The notes beneath the pieces were generated by a model. It saw only the letters and a program-made list of their open reading frames with translations. It was not told the origin of the DNA and ran no database searches. The position numbers were made by a program, and so were the translations under genes. Positions 46,323 through 54,129 of a DNA stretch of 64,000 nucleotides are shown one piece after another. The DNA lies in assembly GCF_018224925.1 (NCBI RefSeq), contig NZ_JAGTUF010000013.1, positions 52,450 to 116,449 on the forward strand. Reading direction: 5' to 3'. Position 1 is the stretch's first letter. The number at the start of each line of letters is the position of its first letter. The stretch comes from Magnetospirillum sulfuroxidans (lineage in GTDB: Bacteria; Pseudomonadota; Alphaproteobacteria; Rhodospirillales; Magnetospirillaceae).

Positions 46323-48164
46323 GTGAAGATTCTTGGCCTTTCCGCGCTGTATCACGACAGTGCCGCCGCTTTGATCGAGGACGGCCGCATCATTGCCGCC
46401 GCCCAAGAAGAGCGCTTCACCCGCAAAAAACACGATGCGGCCTTTCCCAAGCTGGCCATCGAATATTGCTTGGCTGAGGCTGGAATCGGCCTGAACGATA
46501 TCGACTTCGTCGTCTTTTATGACAAGCCATTCCTGAAATTCGAACGGCTGCTGGAAACCTATCTGTCCTTCGCCCCTCGGGGCTTTTCCTCGTTCAAGAC
46601 CGCCATTCCGGTGTGGCTGAAGGAAAAGCTGTTCCAAAAGGATCTGTTGGCGAAGGAATTCAAGAAATTCGCCACGGATTTCGACTGGATGGGCAAGATG
46701 TTGTTCGCCGAACACCATCTGTCGCACGCCGCCTCGGCCTTTTTCCCGTCACCGTTCGAGGATGCCGCCGTACTGACCATGGACGGCGTCGGCGAGTGGA
46801 CCACCACCTCTTTGGCCATGGGCGCGGGCAATTCCCTGGAAATCCATAAGGAATTGCATTTCCCCCATTCCCTCGGCCTGCTTTATTCCGCCGCCACCTA
46901 TTACACCGGCTTCAAGGTCAATTCCGGCGAATACAAGGTGATGGGGCTGGCGCCCTATGGCGAGCCGAAATACGCCGCCCTTATCTTGGACAAGGTTGTC
47001 GATGTCAAAGCCGATGGCTCGTTCCACCTGGACCAGAGCTACTTTGATTATTGTACCGGCCTGACCATGACCAACGACAAATTCGCATCGTTGTTCGGTC
47101 AACCAGTGCGTCAGGCCGATAAGGACCCGCTGACCCAGTTCCACATGGACATGGCGGCGTCGATCCAAGCGGTCACCGAGCATATCGTGCTAAAACTGGC
47201 CCGGTCCATCCGGGCTGAAACCGGGGCCAAGAATCTGTGTCTTGCCGGCGGCGTGGCCCTGAACTGTGTCGCCAACGGCAAGATTTTGCGCGAAGGCATC
47301 TTCGACAATATCTGGATTCAGCCGGCGGCCGGCGATGCCGGTGGCGCCCTGGGGGCGGCCCTGGCCGGCTATCACATTCACAAGGGCCAACCGCGCAGCG
47401 TGACCGGCGGCGGCAAGGACGCCATGAAGGGATCGTATCTCGGTCCGGTATGGCAACAAGACGATATCGAGACCCGCTTGAAAGCTGCCGGTGCCGTTTT
47501 CACCGTGCTGTCGGATGACGACCTGATCGAACAAACCGCCCAGGCCCTGGCGGACGAAAAAGCCGTCGGCTGGATGCAGGGCCGGATGGAATTCGGCCCG
47601 CGCGCCCTGGGCGGACGTTCGATCCTGGGTGACCCCCGTTCACCAAGCATGCAAAAAATGCTGAACCTCAAGGTCAAGTACCGCGAAAGCTTCCGCCCCT
47701 TCGCCCCCTCGGTGCTGCGTGAAGACGTGGCGGAATGGTTCGAAATCGACGGCGATTCACCTTACATGCTGCTGGTCGCCCCGGTGGCCGAACAACACCG
47801 TCGGGCCATGACCGAGGAAGAAAACGCCCTGTTCGGCATCGACAAGCTGAACGTGCCGCGCTCCACCCTGCCGGCCATCACCCATGTGGATTATTCCGCC
47901 CGCATCCAGACCGTGCACGCCGACACCAATCCGCGCTATCACGCGCTGATTTCGGCCTTCAAGGGCAAAACCGGCTGCCCGGTGGTGGTCAACACCAGCT
48001 TCAATGTCCGCGGCGAGCCCATTGTCTGCACCCCTGAAGACGCCTTCCGCTGCTTCATGGGCAGCGAAATCGAGGTGCTGACCGTCGGCAATTGCTTCCT
48101 GAAAAAGGAAGACCAGGATCCAGCCCTGAAGCTGGATTACAAGAACGCCTTCGAACTGGATTGA
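46323..48164 (+). CDS. Carbamoyltransferase (NodU/SxtI-type)
   Basis: The 613 residues form an O-carbamoyltransferase with an N-terminal ASKHA-fold domain (GLSALYHDSAAALIEDGRIIAAAQEERFTRKKHD, AEHHLSHAASAFFPSPFEDAAVLTMDGVGEW, LAGGVALNCVANGKI). A C-terminal YrdC-related domain follows (WMQGRMEFGPRALGGRSILGDPR, VVVNTSFNVRGEPIVCTPEDAFRCF). These enzymes use carbamoyl phosphate and ATP to carbamoylate hydroxyls on sugars, antibiotics or lipids. GTG 46323 with AAGGGG upstream gives the standard N-terminus. The acceptor is probably a glycan made by the neighbouring genes. Confidence 0.93.
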   Translation: MKILGLSALYHDSAAALIEDGRIIAAAQEERFTRKKHDAAFPKLAIEYCLAEAGIGLNDIDFVVFYDKPFLKFERLLETYLSFAPRGFSSFKTAIPVWLKEKLFQKDLLAKEFKKFATDFDWMGKMLFAEHHLSHAASAFFPSPFEDAAVLTMDGVGEWTTTSLAMGAGNSLEIHKELHFPHSLGLLYSAATYYTGFKVNSGEYKVMGLAPYGEPKYAALILDKVVDVKADGSFHLDQSYFDYCTGLTMTNDKFASLFGQPVRQADKDPLTQFHMDMAASIQAVTEHIVLKLARSIRAETGAKNLCLAGGVALNCVANGKILREGIFDNIWIQPAAGDAGGALGAALAGYHIHKGQPRSVTGGGKDAMKGSYLGPVWQQDDIETRLKAAGAVFTVLSDDDLIEQTAQALADEKAVGWMQGRMEFGPRALGGRSILGDPRSPSMQKMLNLKVKYRESFRPFAPSVLREDVAEWFEIDGDSPYMLLVAPVAEQHRRAMTEEENALFGIDKLNVPRSTLPAITHVDYSARIQTVHADTNPRYHALISAFKGKTGCPVVVNTSFNVRGEPIVCTPEDAFRCFMGSEIEVLTVGNCFLKKEDQDPALKLDYKNAFELD

Positions 48165-48202
48165 GCGGCAATGACGGTAGGAATCCAGCCAGGACAGAGG
48201 CC

Positions 48203-48976
48203 TTGACCGACCCATTGAGCACACAGAGAGCTTATTACAACGCAATCGCTGGCGAATATGATTCCAGCTATTCCAGCCCCTACGCCCTGCTGTATCGCAA
48301 GGAGTTGTTCGCGGATATCCTGAAGGGTGTAGCACTCGGCGGGATCCGCGTGCTCGATATGGCCTGTGGCGGCGGACAGAATTCGCTCTTTTTCAAGGAA
48401 CATGAGGCCGAAGTGGTCGGGCTGGACATCTCGGACGCCCAATGCGCCATCTTCCGGCGTCGGTTCACTGATTCCGCCGTGGTCACCGGATCGATGACCG
48501 CCATGGGATTCGCCGATGCCAGCTTCGACATGGTCGTCACCGAATCGTTGCACCACAGCCACCCTCATTTGGATCAGTGCCTAGCCGAAGTGCACCGGGT
48601 ATTGAAGCCCGGCGGACGCTTCCTGTTGTGGGAGCCTGAATGCGGCTCGGCTTTCGACCGCGCCCGCAAGCTGTGGTACCGACTGGACCCGCAATATTTC
48701 CAGGACAACGAAGCCTCGATCGATATCGACCTTGTGCTGAAAGCATTCGAGGGAAAAGCGGTGGTTGACCGGCTGCAATACGGCGGCAACCTGGCACATC
48801 TGTTTGTACTCAGCTCCATGCATTTCAGGATTCCACCAGCTGCAGTCAAGTATTACGCTCGTCCGTTGATGGCGATGGAAAACATGTTGAACAAGCTCAA
48901 CTCACGCCTTTTTTCCATGTGGGTGCTCTGCGTTCTAAGAAAGGAAGCGTCATTGAACACAGACGGCACGTCGTGA
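48203..48976 (+). CDS. Class I SAM-dependent methyltransferase
   Basis: The 257 residues carry motif I VLDMACGGGQNSLFFKEH, motif II LDISDAQ and the VTESLHHSHPHLDQCLAEVHRVLKPGGRFLLWEPE pattern of UbiE/type 11 methyltransferases. The C-terminal ~90 residues have hydrophobic stretches (HLFVLSSMHFRIP) and a basic helix. TTG 48203 is the best start, with AGGACAG upstream. An 11-codon frame (ATG 48171 to TGA 48206) overlaps it. The stop overlaps the next methyltransferase (GTGA). It probably methylates a glycan or lipid-linked intermediate. Confidence 0.83.
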   Translation: MTDPLSTQRAYYNAIAGEYDSSYSSPYALLYRKELFADILKGVALGGIRVLDMACGGGQNSLFFKEHEAEVVGLDISDAQCAIFRRRFTDSAVVTGSMTAMGFADASFDMVVTESLHHSHPHLDQCLAEVHRVLKPGGRFLLWEPECGSAFDRARKLWYRLDPQYFQDNEASIDIDLVLKAFEGKAVVDRLQYGGNLAHLFVLSSMHFRIPPAAVKYYARPLMAMENMLNKLNSRLFSMWVLCVLRKEASLNTDGTS

Positions 48977-49524
48977 ACGGGGTATTTTCACCGCTTCTGG
49001 CCCGTATCCGCATCGACACGGTGCGTCCCCATCTGCAAGGACGGGTGCTGGACTTTGGCTGCGGGCGAGGCCGTTTGTGCGACCTAGTGCCGGCAGAGCG
49101 CTTCGTCGGCCTGGACGCCGACCCGACCGCCTTGGCCGAGGCACGGCGCCTGCATCCGGGATATACCTTCCTGCACGCCGACCAGTTGGACGGCCAAAGC
49201 GGTTTCGACACCATCATCGCCATGGCGGTAATCGGCTATGTGGCCGATTTGCCTGGGCTGCTGTCCCGCTTCGCCGCCCGGCTCAACCCCGGCGGGCGGA
49301 TCGTGGTCACCTCACCCATGCCGCAGGCCGACCTACTGCACCGCATGGGGGCGCGCCTGGGGATATTCGGGGCGGACACCTATGACCGCAACCTTGGCCT
49401 GCCCGATCGCGCCCGCATAGAAAGCGCCGCCGCGCTGGCCGGCCTGAAACTGGCTCACTATTCTCGCTTCATGCTGGGGCACAACCAAATCGTCAGTTTG
49501 GTGCCGAAGGAATCCGGCAGATGA
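48973..49524 (+). CDS. Second class I SAM-dependent methyltransferase
   Basis: The 183 residues show motif I VLDFGCGRGRLCDLVP, LDADPTALAEA, a DTIIAMAVIGYVADLPGLLSRFAARLNPGGRIVVTSPMP core and a YDRNLGLPDRARIE tail. It is compact and lacks a substrate-binding insertion. GTG 48973 overlaps the preceding stop; a longer in-frame reading from ATG 48919 would overlap the previous gene by about 55 bases and is less likely. The start is uncertain. It overlaps the aminotransferase gene by four bases. Confidence 0.8.
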   Translation: MNGVFSPLLARIRIDTVRPHLQGRVLDFGCGRGRLCDLVPAERFVGLDADPTALAEARRLHPGYTFLHADQLDGQSGFDTIIAMAVIGYVADLPGLLSRFAARLNPGGRIVVTSPMPQADLLHRMGARLGIFGADTYDRNLGLPDRARIESAAALAGLKLAHYSRFMLGHNQIVSLVPKESGR

Positions 49525-50783
49525 CCGCTTGGCCGCGTTTCAAGTTCTATGGCACCCCCGACATTTTCATGGCGGCGGCGCGGGACGTCCTGGCGGGACG
49601 GGTGCATGACGGCGACGACGTGGCCCGGCTTGAAAACGAAGTCTGCCGTATGACCGGACGCCGTCATGCGGTGGCGGTACCGCAGGCACGGGTCGGGTTA
49701 TATCTGGTGATCAGGGAAATCCTGGCCCGCACTCAACGGCGCAAGGTGATTCTGTCGCCCTACACCATATATGACGTCGTCAACATGGTCGTCTGCGCCG
49801 GCGGCACACCGGTCTTCGCCGATGTCGATCCACGCTCGGGCAACCTGGACCCCATCACACTGCCCCCCTTACTCGACGACGATACTGCGGCAGTAATCGT
49901 CACCCACCTTCATGGCATGTTGGCCGACTTGTCGGCGATTTCCGCCCTGTGCGATACCCATGGTTCGGTGCTGATCGAAGATGTCGCCCAAGCCTTCGGC
50001 GGGCGCTGGCACGGACGGATGGCAGGGGCGGTGGGCCAAGTGGGCATCTTCAGTTTCGGCAGGGCCAAGAACGTCAACTGCTTCTTCGGCGGCATGGTGA
50101 TTACCGACGATGATACGCTGGCCACCACCATCCGCACCGCCATCCGCCAATGGCCCGAGGTGGCCACCGCAGTGCTGGCCAAGCGAGTCATCCATTGCGC
50201 CATCATTGCCATGGCGGTGTCTCGTCTCGTGTTCCCATGGCTGACCCGGCACCTTTTCCGTCGGCTTGCTTTGGTGGGTGAACGTACGGGTGCCGCCCTT
50301 TTCTCCACCGAACGCAATCCGATCGTCCGCCACACCCTCCCCGTCGCTTGGCATTGCCGCCTTACTCCCATGCAGGCCCGTATCGCCCTGACTCAGTTGT
50401 CGGGGATCAGCACGCAACAGGAACAGCGTCTGGCCTTGGCCCGCATCTACGCCGACGGCTTGCGCGGGATTCCTGAAATCACCCATCCTGAAAGCCTACC
50501 CGGAGCCGAGGACATTTTCCTGGGCTACGCCATCCAGGTGCCGGACCGCCTAGCCTGCCAGGAACATCTTCTGTGGTCTGGATTGGACGTGGTCATCCAG
50601 CACATCGGCAATTGCGCCGATTATGACGTCTTCGCCCCCTTCCAACGCCATTGCCCCCAAACACGCCACGTGGCAGACTCTGTCCTGATCCTGCCGACCT
50701 ATCCGGGATATCCCCATGCGCAAGCGAAAAATATCGTATGCGCACTTCGGTCGTATTTCGCGCAACAGCCAGAAAATCAGTGA
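49521..50783 (+). CDS. DegT/DnrJ/EryC1-family aminotransferase
   Basis: The 420 residues have the PLP aspartate region LIEDVAQAFGGRWHG (Asp154) and the internal-aldimine lysine at Lys183 in FSFGRAKNVNCFFGG, consistent with sugar aminotransferases. The usual SFHxxK motif is FGRAK, and a hydrophobic insertion follows (VIHCAIIAMAVSRLVFPWLTRHLF), so this is a divergent member. Typical products are amino deoxy sugars. It overlaps the methyltransferase gene (ATGA) and lies 3 bases before the GT2 gene. Confidence 0.84.
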   Translation: MTAWPRFKFYGTPDIFMAAARDVLAGRVHDGDDVARLENEVCRMTGRRHAVAVPQARVGLYLVIREILARTQRRKVILSPYTIYDVVNMVVCAGGTPVFADVDPRSGNLDPITLPPLLDDDTAAVIVTHLHGMLADLSAISALCDTHGSVLIEDVAQAFGGRWHGRMAGAVGQVGIFSFGRAKNVNCFFGGMVITDDDTLATTIRTAIRQWPEVATAVLAKRVIHCAIIAMAVSRLVFPWLTRHLFRRLALVGERTGAALFSTERNPIVRHTLPVAWHCRLTPMQARIALTQLSGISTQQEQRLALARIYADGLRGIPEITHPESLPGAEDIFLGYAIQVPDRLACQEHLLWSGLDVVIQHIGNCADYDVFAPFQRHCPQTRHVADSVLILPTYPGYPHAQAKNIVCALRSYFAQQPENQ

Positions 50784-50786
50784 CAA

Positions 50787-51758
50787 ATGAAAGCCATGGA
50801 CGCCAAACATCCACAAGCTGACGAACCGGAACAGCATTCGACCGCATGCAAACCGTTCCAGCTCTTCGTGGTGGTTCCGGCCTATAACGAGGAATCCTCC
50901 ATCGCGGCGGTGATAAGCGGTCTGCGTTCCATTGCCGATACCATCGGCGGCTTGGGCGGCAGCCTTCACATTTTATTGGTCAACGACGGTTCGAAAGACC
51001 GCACGGTGGCCGAGGCGGAAAAAGCCGGCGTCGATGGACTGGTTTCCCACCGGATCAATCAGGGACTGGGAGCGGCGGTGCGTACCGGTATCAACGAGGC
51101 CATCGCAAGGGGAGCGGACATCGTCGTCAAGTTCGACGCTGACCTGCAGCATGACCCCACCGACATTCCCGCCCTTATCTCTCCCATCCTGGAGGACCGG
51201 GCTGACTTGGTTTATGGTCATCGGCACAACCGCATCGCGTACCGCATGCCCTTGATCCGCAGATTGGGGAACAAGTTCTTCAATGCATTGATGGGCTTCC
51301 TGACCAAACAGGAGGTCACCGATGGACAGCCGGGGATCATCGCCCTGGGCGCCGCCTATCTCAGCAAGTTCCATATTCCCGGAAACTACAATTATTCCCA
51401 GCAAATTCTGTTAGACGCCTATTTCAACGGCATGCGATTCACCCAGGTCGATGTGTCGTTCCGGCCGCGTACCACCGGTCAGTCCTTTATTTCCTTGCGC
51501 TATCCGATCATCGCCATCAGTCAAATTCTGATCATCCTGGCAATGTTCGCCCCCATGCGAATTTTTGGCCGGTTCGGACTGATTTGTACGTTGATCGGCG
51601 GCGTACTCTTCATCATCCAAATAGCGATGTATTTTCTGGGCATCACCGATAAACCGGTGACCAACGTCAATCTGGTGTTCGGGCTGGTCATGTTGGGGAT
51701 GCAGTCACTCTCCTTCGGCATCATCGCCGAACTGATCCGCCAGCAGAAGCGGCCCTAG
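50787..51758 (+). CDS. GT2 (dolichol-phosphate-mannose synthase-like) glycosyltransferase with C-terminal membrane segments
   Basis: The 323 residues comprise a GT-A GT2 domain with VVVPAYNEESSI, VNDGSKDRT and the metal motif DADLQHDP (Asp117/Asp119), then two or more hydrophobic segments (IIAISQILIILAMFAPM, FGLICTLIGGVLFIIQIAMYFLG, LVFGLVMLGMQSLSFGIIAEL). This layout fits polyprenyl-phosphate sugar synthases, which load a lipid carrier for GT-C enzymes. A GT-C-like protein is encoded on the opposite strand nearby. The donor sugar is not evident. Confidence 0.88.
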   Translation: MKAMDAKHPQADEPEQHSTACKPFQLFVVVPAYNEESSIAAVISGLRSIADTIGGLGGSLHILLVNDGSKDRTVAEAEKAGVDGLVSHRINQGLGAAVRTGINEAIARGADIVVKFDADLQHDPTDIPALISPILEDRADLVYGHRHNRIAYRMPLIRRLGNKFFNALMGFLTKQEVTDGQPGIIALGAAYLSKFHIPGNYNYSQQILLDAYFNGMRFTQVDVSFRPRTTGQSFISLRYPIIAISQILIILAMFAPMRIFGRFGLICTLIGGVLFIIQIAMYFLGITDKPVTNVNLVFGLVMLGMQSLSFGIIAELIRQQKRP

Positions 51759-51763
51759 CCGTC

Positions 51764-53242
51764 GTGGCGGCCCCAGGAGCGCGAATCCGCATCGCGATCA
51801 TCGGCTCGGGTGCCGCCGCCGCGGGCACCTTGCTGGGGGTGCAAAGACGCTTTCCCCAGGCTGAAACTCACCTGTTCGAACGCCGCGAACCGCCCGACCC
51901 GCCCCCACTTCCGCCTCCTTCCCTTGAACCGTCGCCCCGTTACTGGCACGACCTTTACCGACAGACACGGCAGCGGCACGGCTTGTCCTTTCCTCCTCCC
52001 AAGACTCATTGGGGAGCCAAATGCCCCACCATGCCGGTACCTGGCTGGGGCCGGCTGTGGGAAGCCCGTGACCGCGGTGGTCTGACCGGCTATTGGGGGG
52101 GGCTGGGCATGCGTTTTGACGCCGCCGACTTGCGGCGTTGGCCCATCGACGAGGCCGAACTGGCTCCGTTCTACGACTGGGCCACCGCCGAAATGGGGCT
52201 GTGCGGCACGGGAGACCGCCCGCCACTGCGCCCGGTCGCAGCCATCGCCCGCCTTTTGGCGGCGGCAAGGACCAGCTCTTCCCCCGATTTACGGTTGGAA
52301 CCTTTTCTGCCGACCCTAGCGGTGGAGACACGGCCGGGAACGACCCGATGCTGTACCTATAGCGGCGACTGCATGGCCGGTTGTCCGCGCCAGTCCATCT
52401 ATTCCGCCTCGATCACCATCGAGCGGATGATTGCCGAAGGCGTGCTTTGCAAGGTGACCGCAGCTAAGGTGCTGGCCGTCCATTCCCAATCCCGCACCCT
52501 TTCCATCCTTTGGGAGAAAGGAGAGCAGGAACAGGTCGGGCCGTTCGACCTGATCCTCGTAGCCGCAGGGTGCCTGGGAACAGCGCAAATTCTGTTACGC
52601 ACCCTGCCAGCCGTGTCCGCTCTGGACATGCTGGACAACCCGGTCTTCACTTTTCCCATCCTGGTCACCGGCGGCACTGTCGCCCCTGCGGAAGACGCCG
52701 GATATTTCGGTATGACCAACGGCTGCATCACCGTGATCCCGAAAGACCCGGCCTTGCCATCGGCATCGGTACAGCTTTATCCGGCCATGGATCATCTTTG
52801 GGCCTATTTCACCCCCGGGGGGTTATGGTCCGCATTGGTGCCGGTCGGACGCCTTCTGCGGCAGCATTTGGTGATCGGTCGGCTTTACCTTCATTCCGAT
52901 CATGGCTCAGTCATACGCATGGGATTGGCAGCGAACGGGGCACCCAGGCTGTCCCTGCGCCGCACGGGTGGCATGCCCGTAGGGTTATGGCGCAGTCTAC
53001 GCCGCGCACTTGGCTGCCAGGGATTCCTGGTGCCCAGCGTCCCGCTGCTGCGTCAAAAAACCAGTTCGCACTATGCCGGGACGCTGCCGTATGGGACGGC
53101 GGGCGTTGATGCCAATGGTCGATTGGAGCCCGGGGTGTATCTGTGCGACTCGACGGTTTTTCCCGATAGTCCGGCGGCATCGCCAACGCTGACCATCATG
53201 GCCGCAGCCATGCGTACCGCCATGGCCGCTCAACCGGCCTGA
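51764..53242 (+). CDS. GMC-type FAD-dependent oxidoreductase
   Basis: The 492 residues begin with an FAD dinucleotide-binding motif (IAIIGSGAAAAGTLL, residues 11-24) and end with the GMC C-terminal pattern DSTVFPDSPAASPTLTIMAAAMRTA. A cluster CCTYSGDCMAGCPRQ in the middle resembles Cys-rich segments of some GMC and gluconate-dehydrogenase-like enzymes. GTG 51764 is the start, 5 bases after the GT2 gene. It probably oxidises an alcohol in a glycan precursor or lipid. Its 3' end overlaps the convergent flippase-like gene by 13 bases. Confidence 0.82.
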   Translation: MAAPGARIRIAIIGSGAAAAGTLLGVQRRFPQAETHLFERREPPDPPPLPPPSLEPSPRYWHDLYRQTRQRHGLSFPPPKTHWGAKCPTMPVPGWGRLWEARDRGGLTGYWGGLGMRFDAADLRRWPIDEAELAPFYDWATAEMGLCGTGDRPPLRPVAAIARLLAAARTSSSPDLRLEPFLPTLAVETRPGTTRCCTYSGDCMAGCPRQSIYSASITIERMIAEGVLCKVTAAKVLAVHSQSRTLSILWEKGEQEQVGPFDLILVAAGCLGTAQILLRTLPAVSALDMLDNPVFTFPILVTGGTVAPAEDAGYFGMTNGCITVIPKDPALPSASVQLYPAMDHLWAYFTPGGLWSALVPVGRLLRQHLVIGRLYLHSDHGSVIRMGLAANGAPRLSLRRTGGMPVGLWRSLRRALGCQGFLVPSVPLLRQKTSSHYAGTLPYGTAGVDANGRLEPGVYLCDSTVFPDSPAASPTLTIMAAAMRTAMAAQPA

Positions 53243-54129
53243 ACCCGGCCCAGCCGAAAGGCAATGGCGGCAAACAACAGATCCCCCAGCGCCGAAATCA
53301 CGCGCATGGCGAAAACCAGGACCAGGACCATGCCCAATTCGTCCTGTTGCGGCAGCAAGGCGACGAAAGCAGCCTCGCGCACACCGATTCCGCCCGGGGC
53401 CGCCGGAGTGACAAAGCCCGACAGATAAGCCCAGCACCAACTGGCCAATACAGTGGCGAACGACAGCGGTGCCATGACCAGCGCGCCCGCCAGGGCATGG
53501 ACGATCACGGCACTGCCCACCAGGAACAGCGTATGGCAAAACAAGGCCCCCAGCAGGGCCGGTACATGTATGTACGCTCCGAAAGACCCGAAATGGCGAT
53601 GAAAGGCCAGCGCCAGCAGCAGCAAAACCGCTCCCGCCAGCAAGAATGCCGCCCCGAGGCCTTTGGCGACCGGAACAATCACGCAGTCGGACACCAGTTC
53701 GGCACCCAACGATAAGGCCACGCAGGCGACCAGCACGGACACCCCTTCCTGAACCGAGGCGACCGCCATGGCTTTTTGTGCAAAGCCGTGCCCTTGCCCC
53801 AGCATTTGCCGTCCAACCAAATGAAAGACATTGCCAGGCAGATATTTGGCAAGTTGCGACGTGCCATACACCGCCACCAGCGCCCGCAACGACCGCCCGC
53901 GCGGCATGGCGGACAGCACCAACGCCGCCCATCCCAACGCCACCACACCCAGCAGCACCGTATAGGCGGGGATGGCCAGCACCATGGGCACGATCATTTC
54001 ACGGCGCAGAAATTCTCCCAATCGAGGCAACGCATGCACCACCACCCCAGCCAGATAGGCCAACGCGGCGATCATGATCATCCAACTGGCCACCCGCACG
54101 ACGCGGTGAAGAGCAGGTGGCAAGGTCAT
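53230..54129 (-). CDS. LPG-synthase-TM/UPF0104 family membrane protein (flippase-like)
   Basis: The 299 residues have about eight hydrophobic segments with the family motifs YGTSQLAKYLPGNVFHLVGRQ, SVQEGVSVLVACVAL and GFVTPAAPGGIGVREAAFVALL. These proteins are flippase-like and occur with glycosyltransferases and polyprenyl-phosphate sugar loci, but activity is unproven for most. The start at 54129 overlaps the preceding stop (ATGA). It is in an operon with a 617-residue membrane protein and ManC, opposite the GMC gene. Confidence 0.87.
   Translation of the reverse strand: MTLPPALHRVVRVASWMIMIAALAYLAGVVVHALPRLGEFLRREMIVPMVLAIPAYTVLLGVVALGWAALVLSAMPRGRSLRALVAVYGTSQLAKYLPGNVFHLVGRQMLGQGHGFAQKAMAVASVQEGVSVLVACVALSLGAELVSDCVIVPVAKGLGAAFLLAGAVLLLLALAFHRHFGSFGAYIHVPALLGALFCHTLFLVGSAVIVHALAGALVMAPLSFATVLASWCWAYLSGFVTPAAPGGIGVREAAFVALLPQQDELGMVLVLVFAMRVISALGDLLFAAIAFRLGRVQAG

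Noticed and set aside
45711..48164. A saxitoxin biosynthesis cluster
   Set aside because: Only the carbamoyltransferase and the two small membrane partners match; the core polyketide-like and cyclisation genes are absent and the neighbours are glycan genes.
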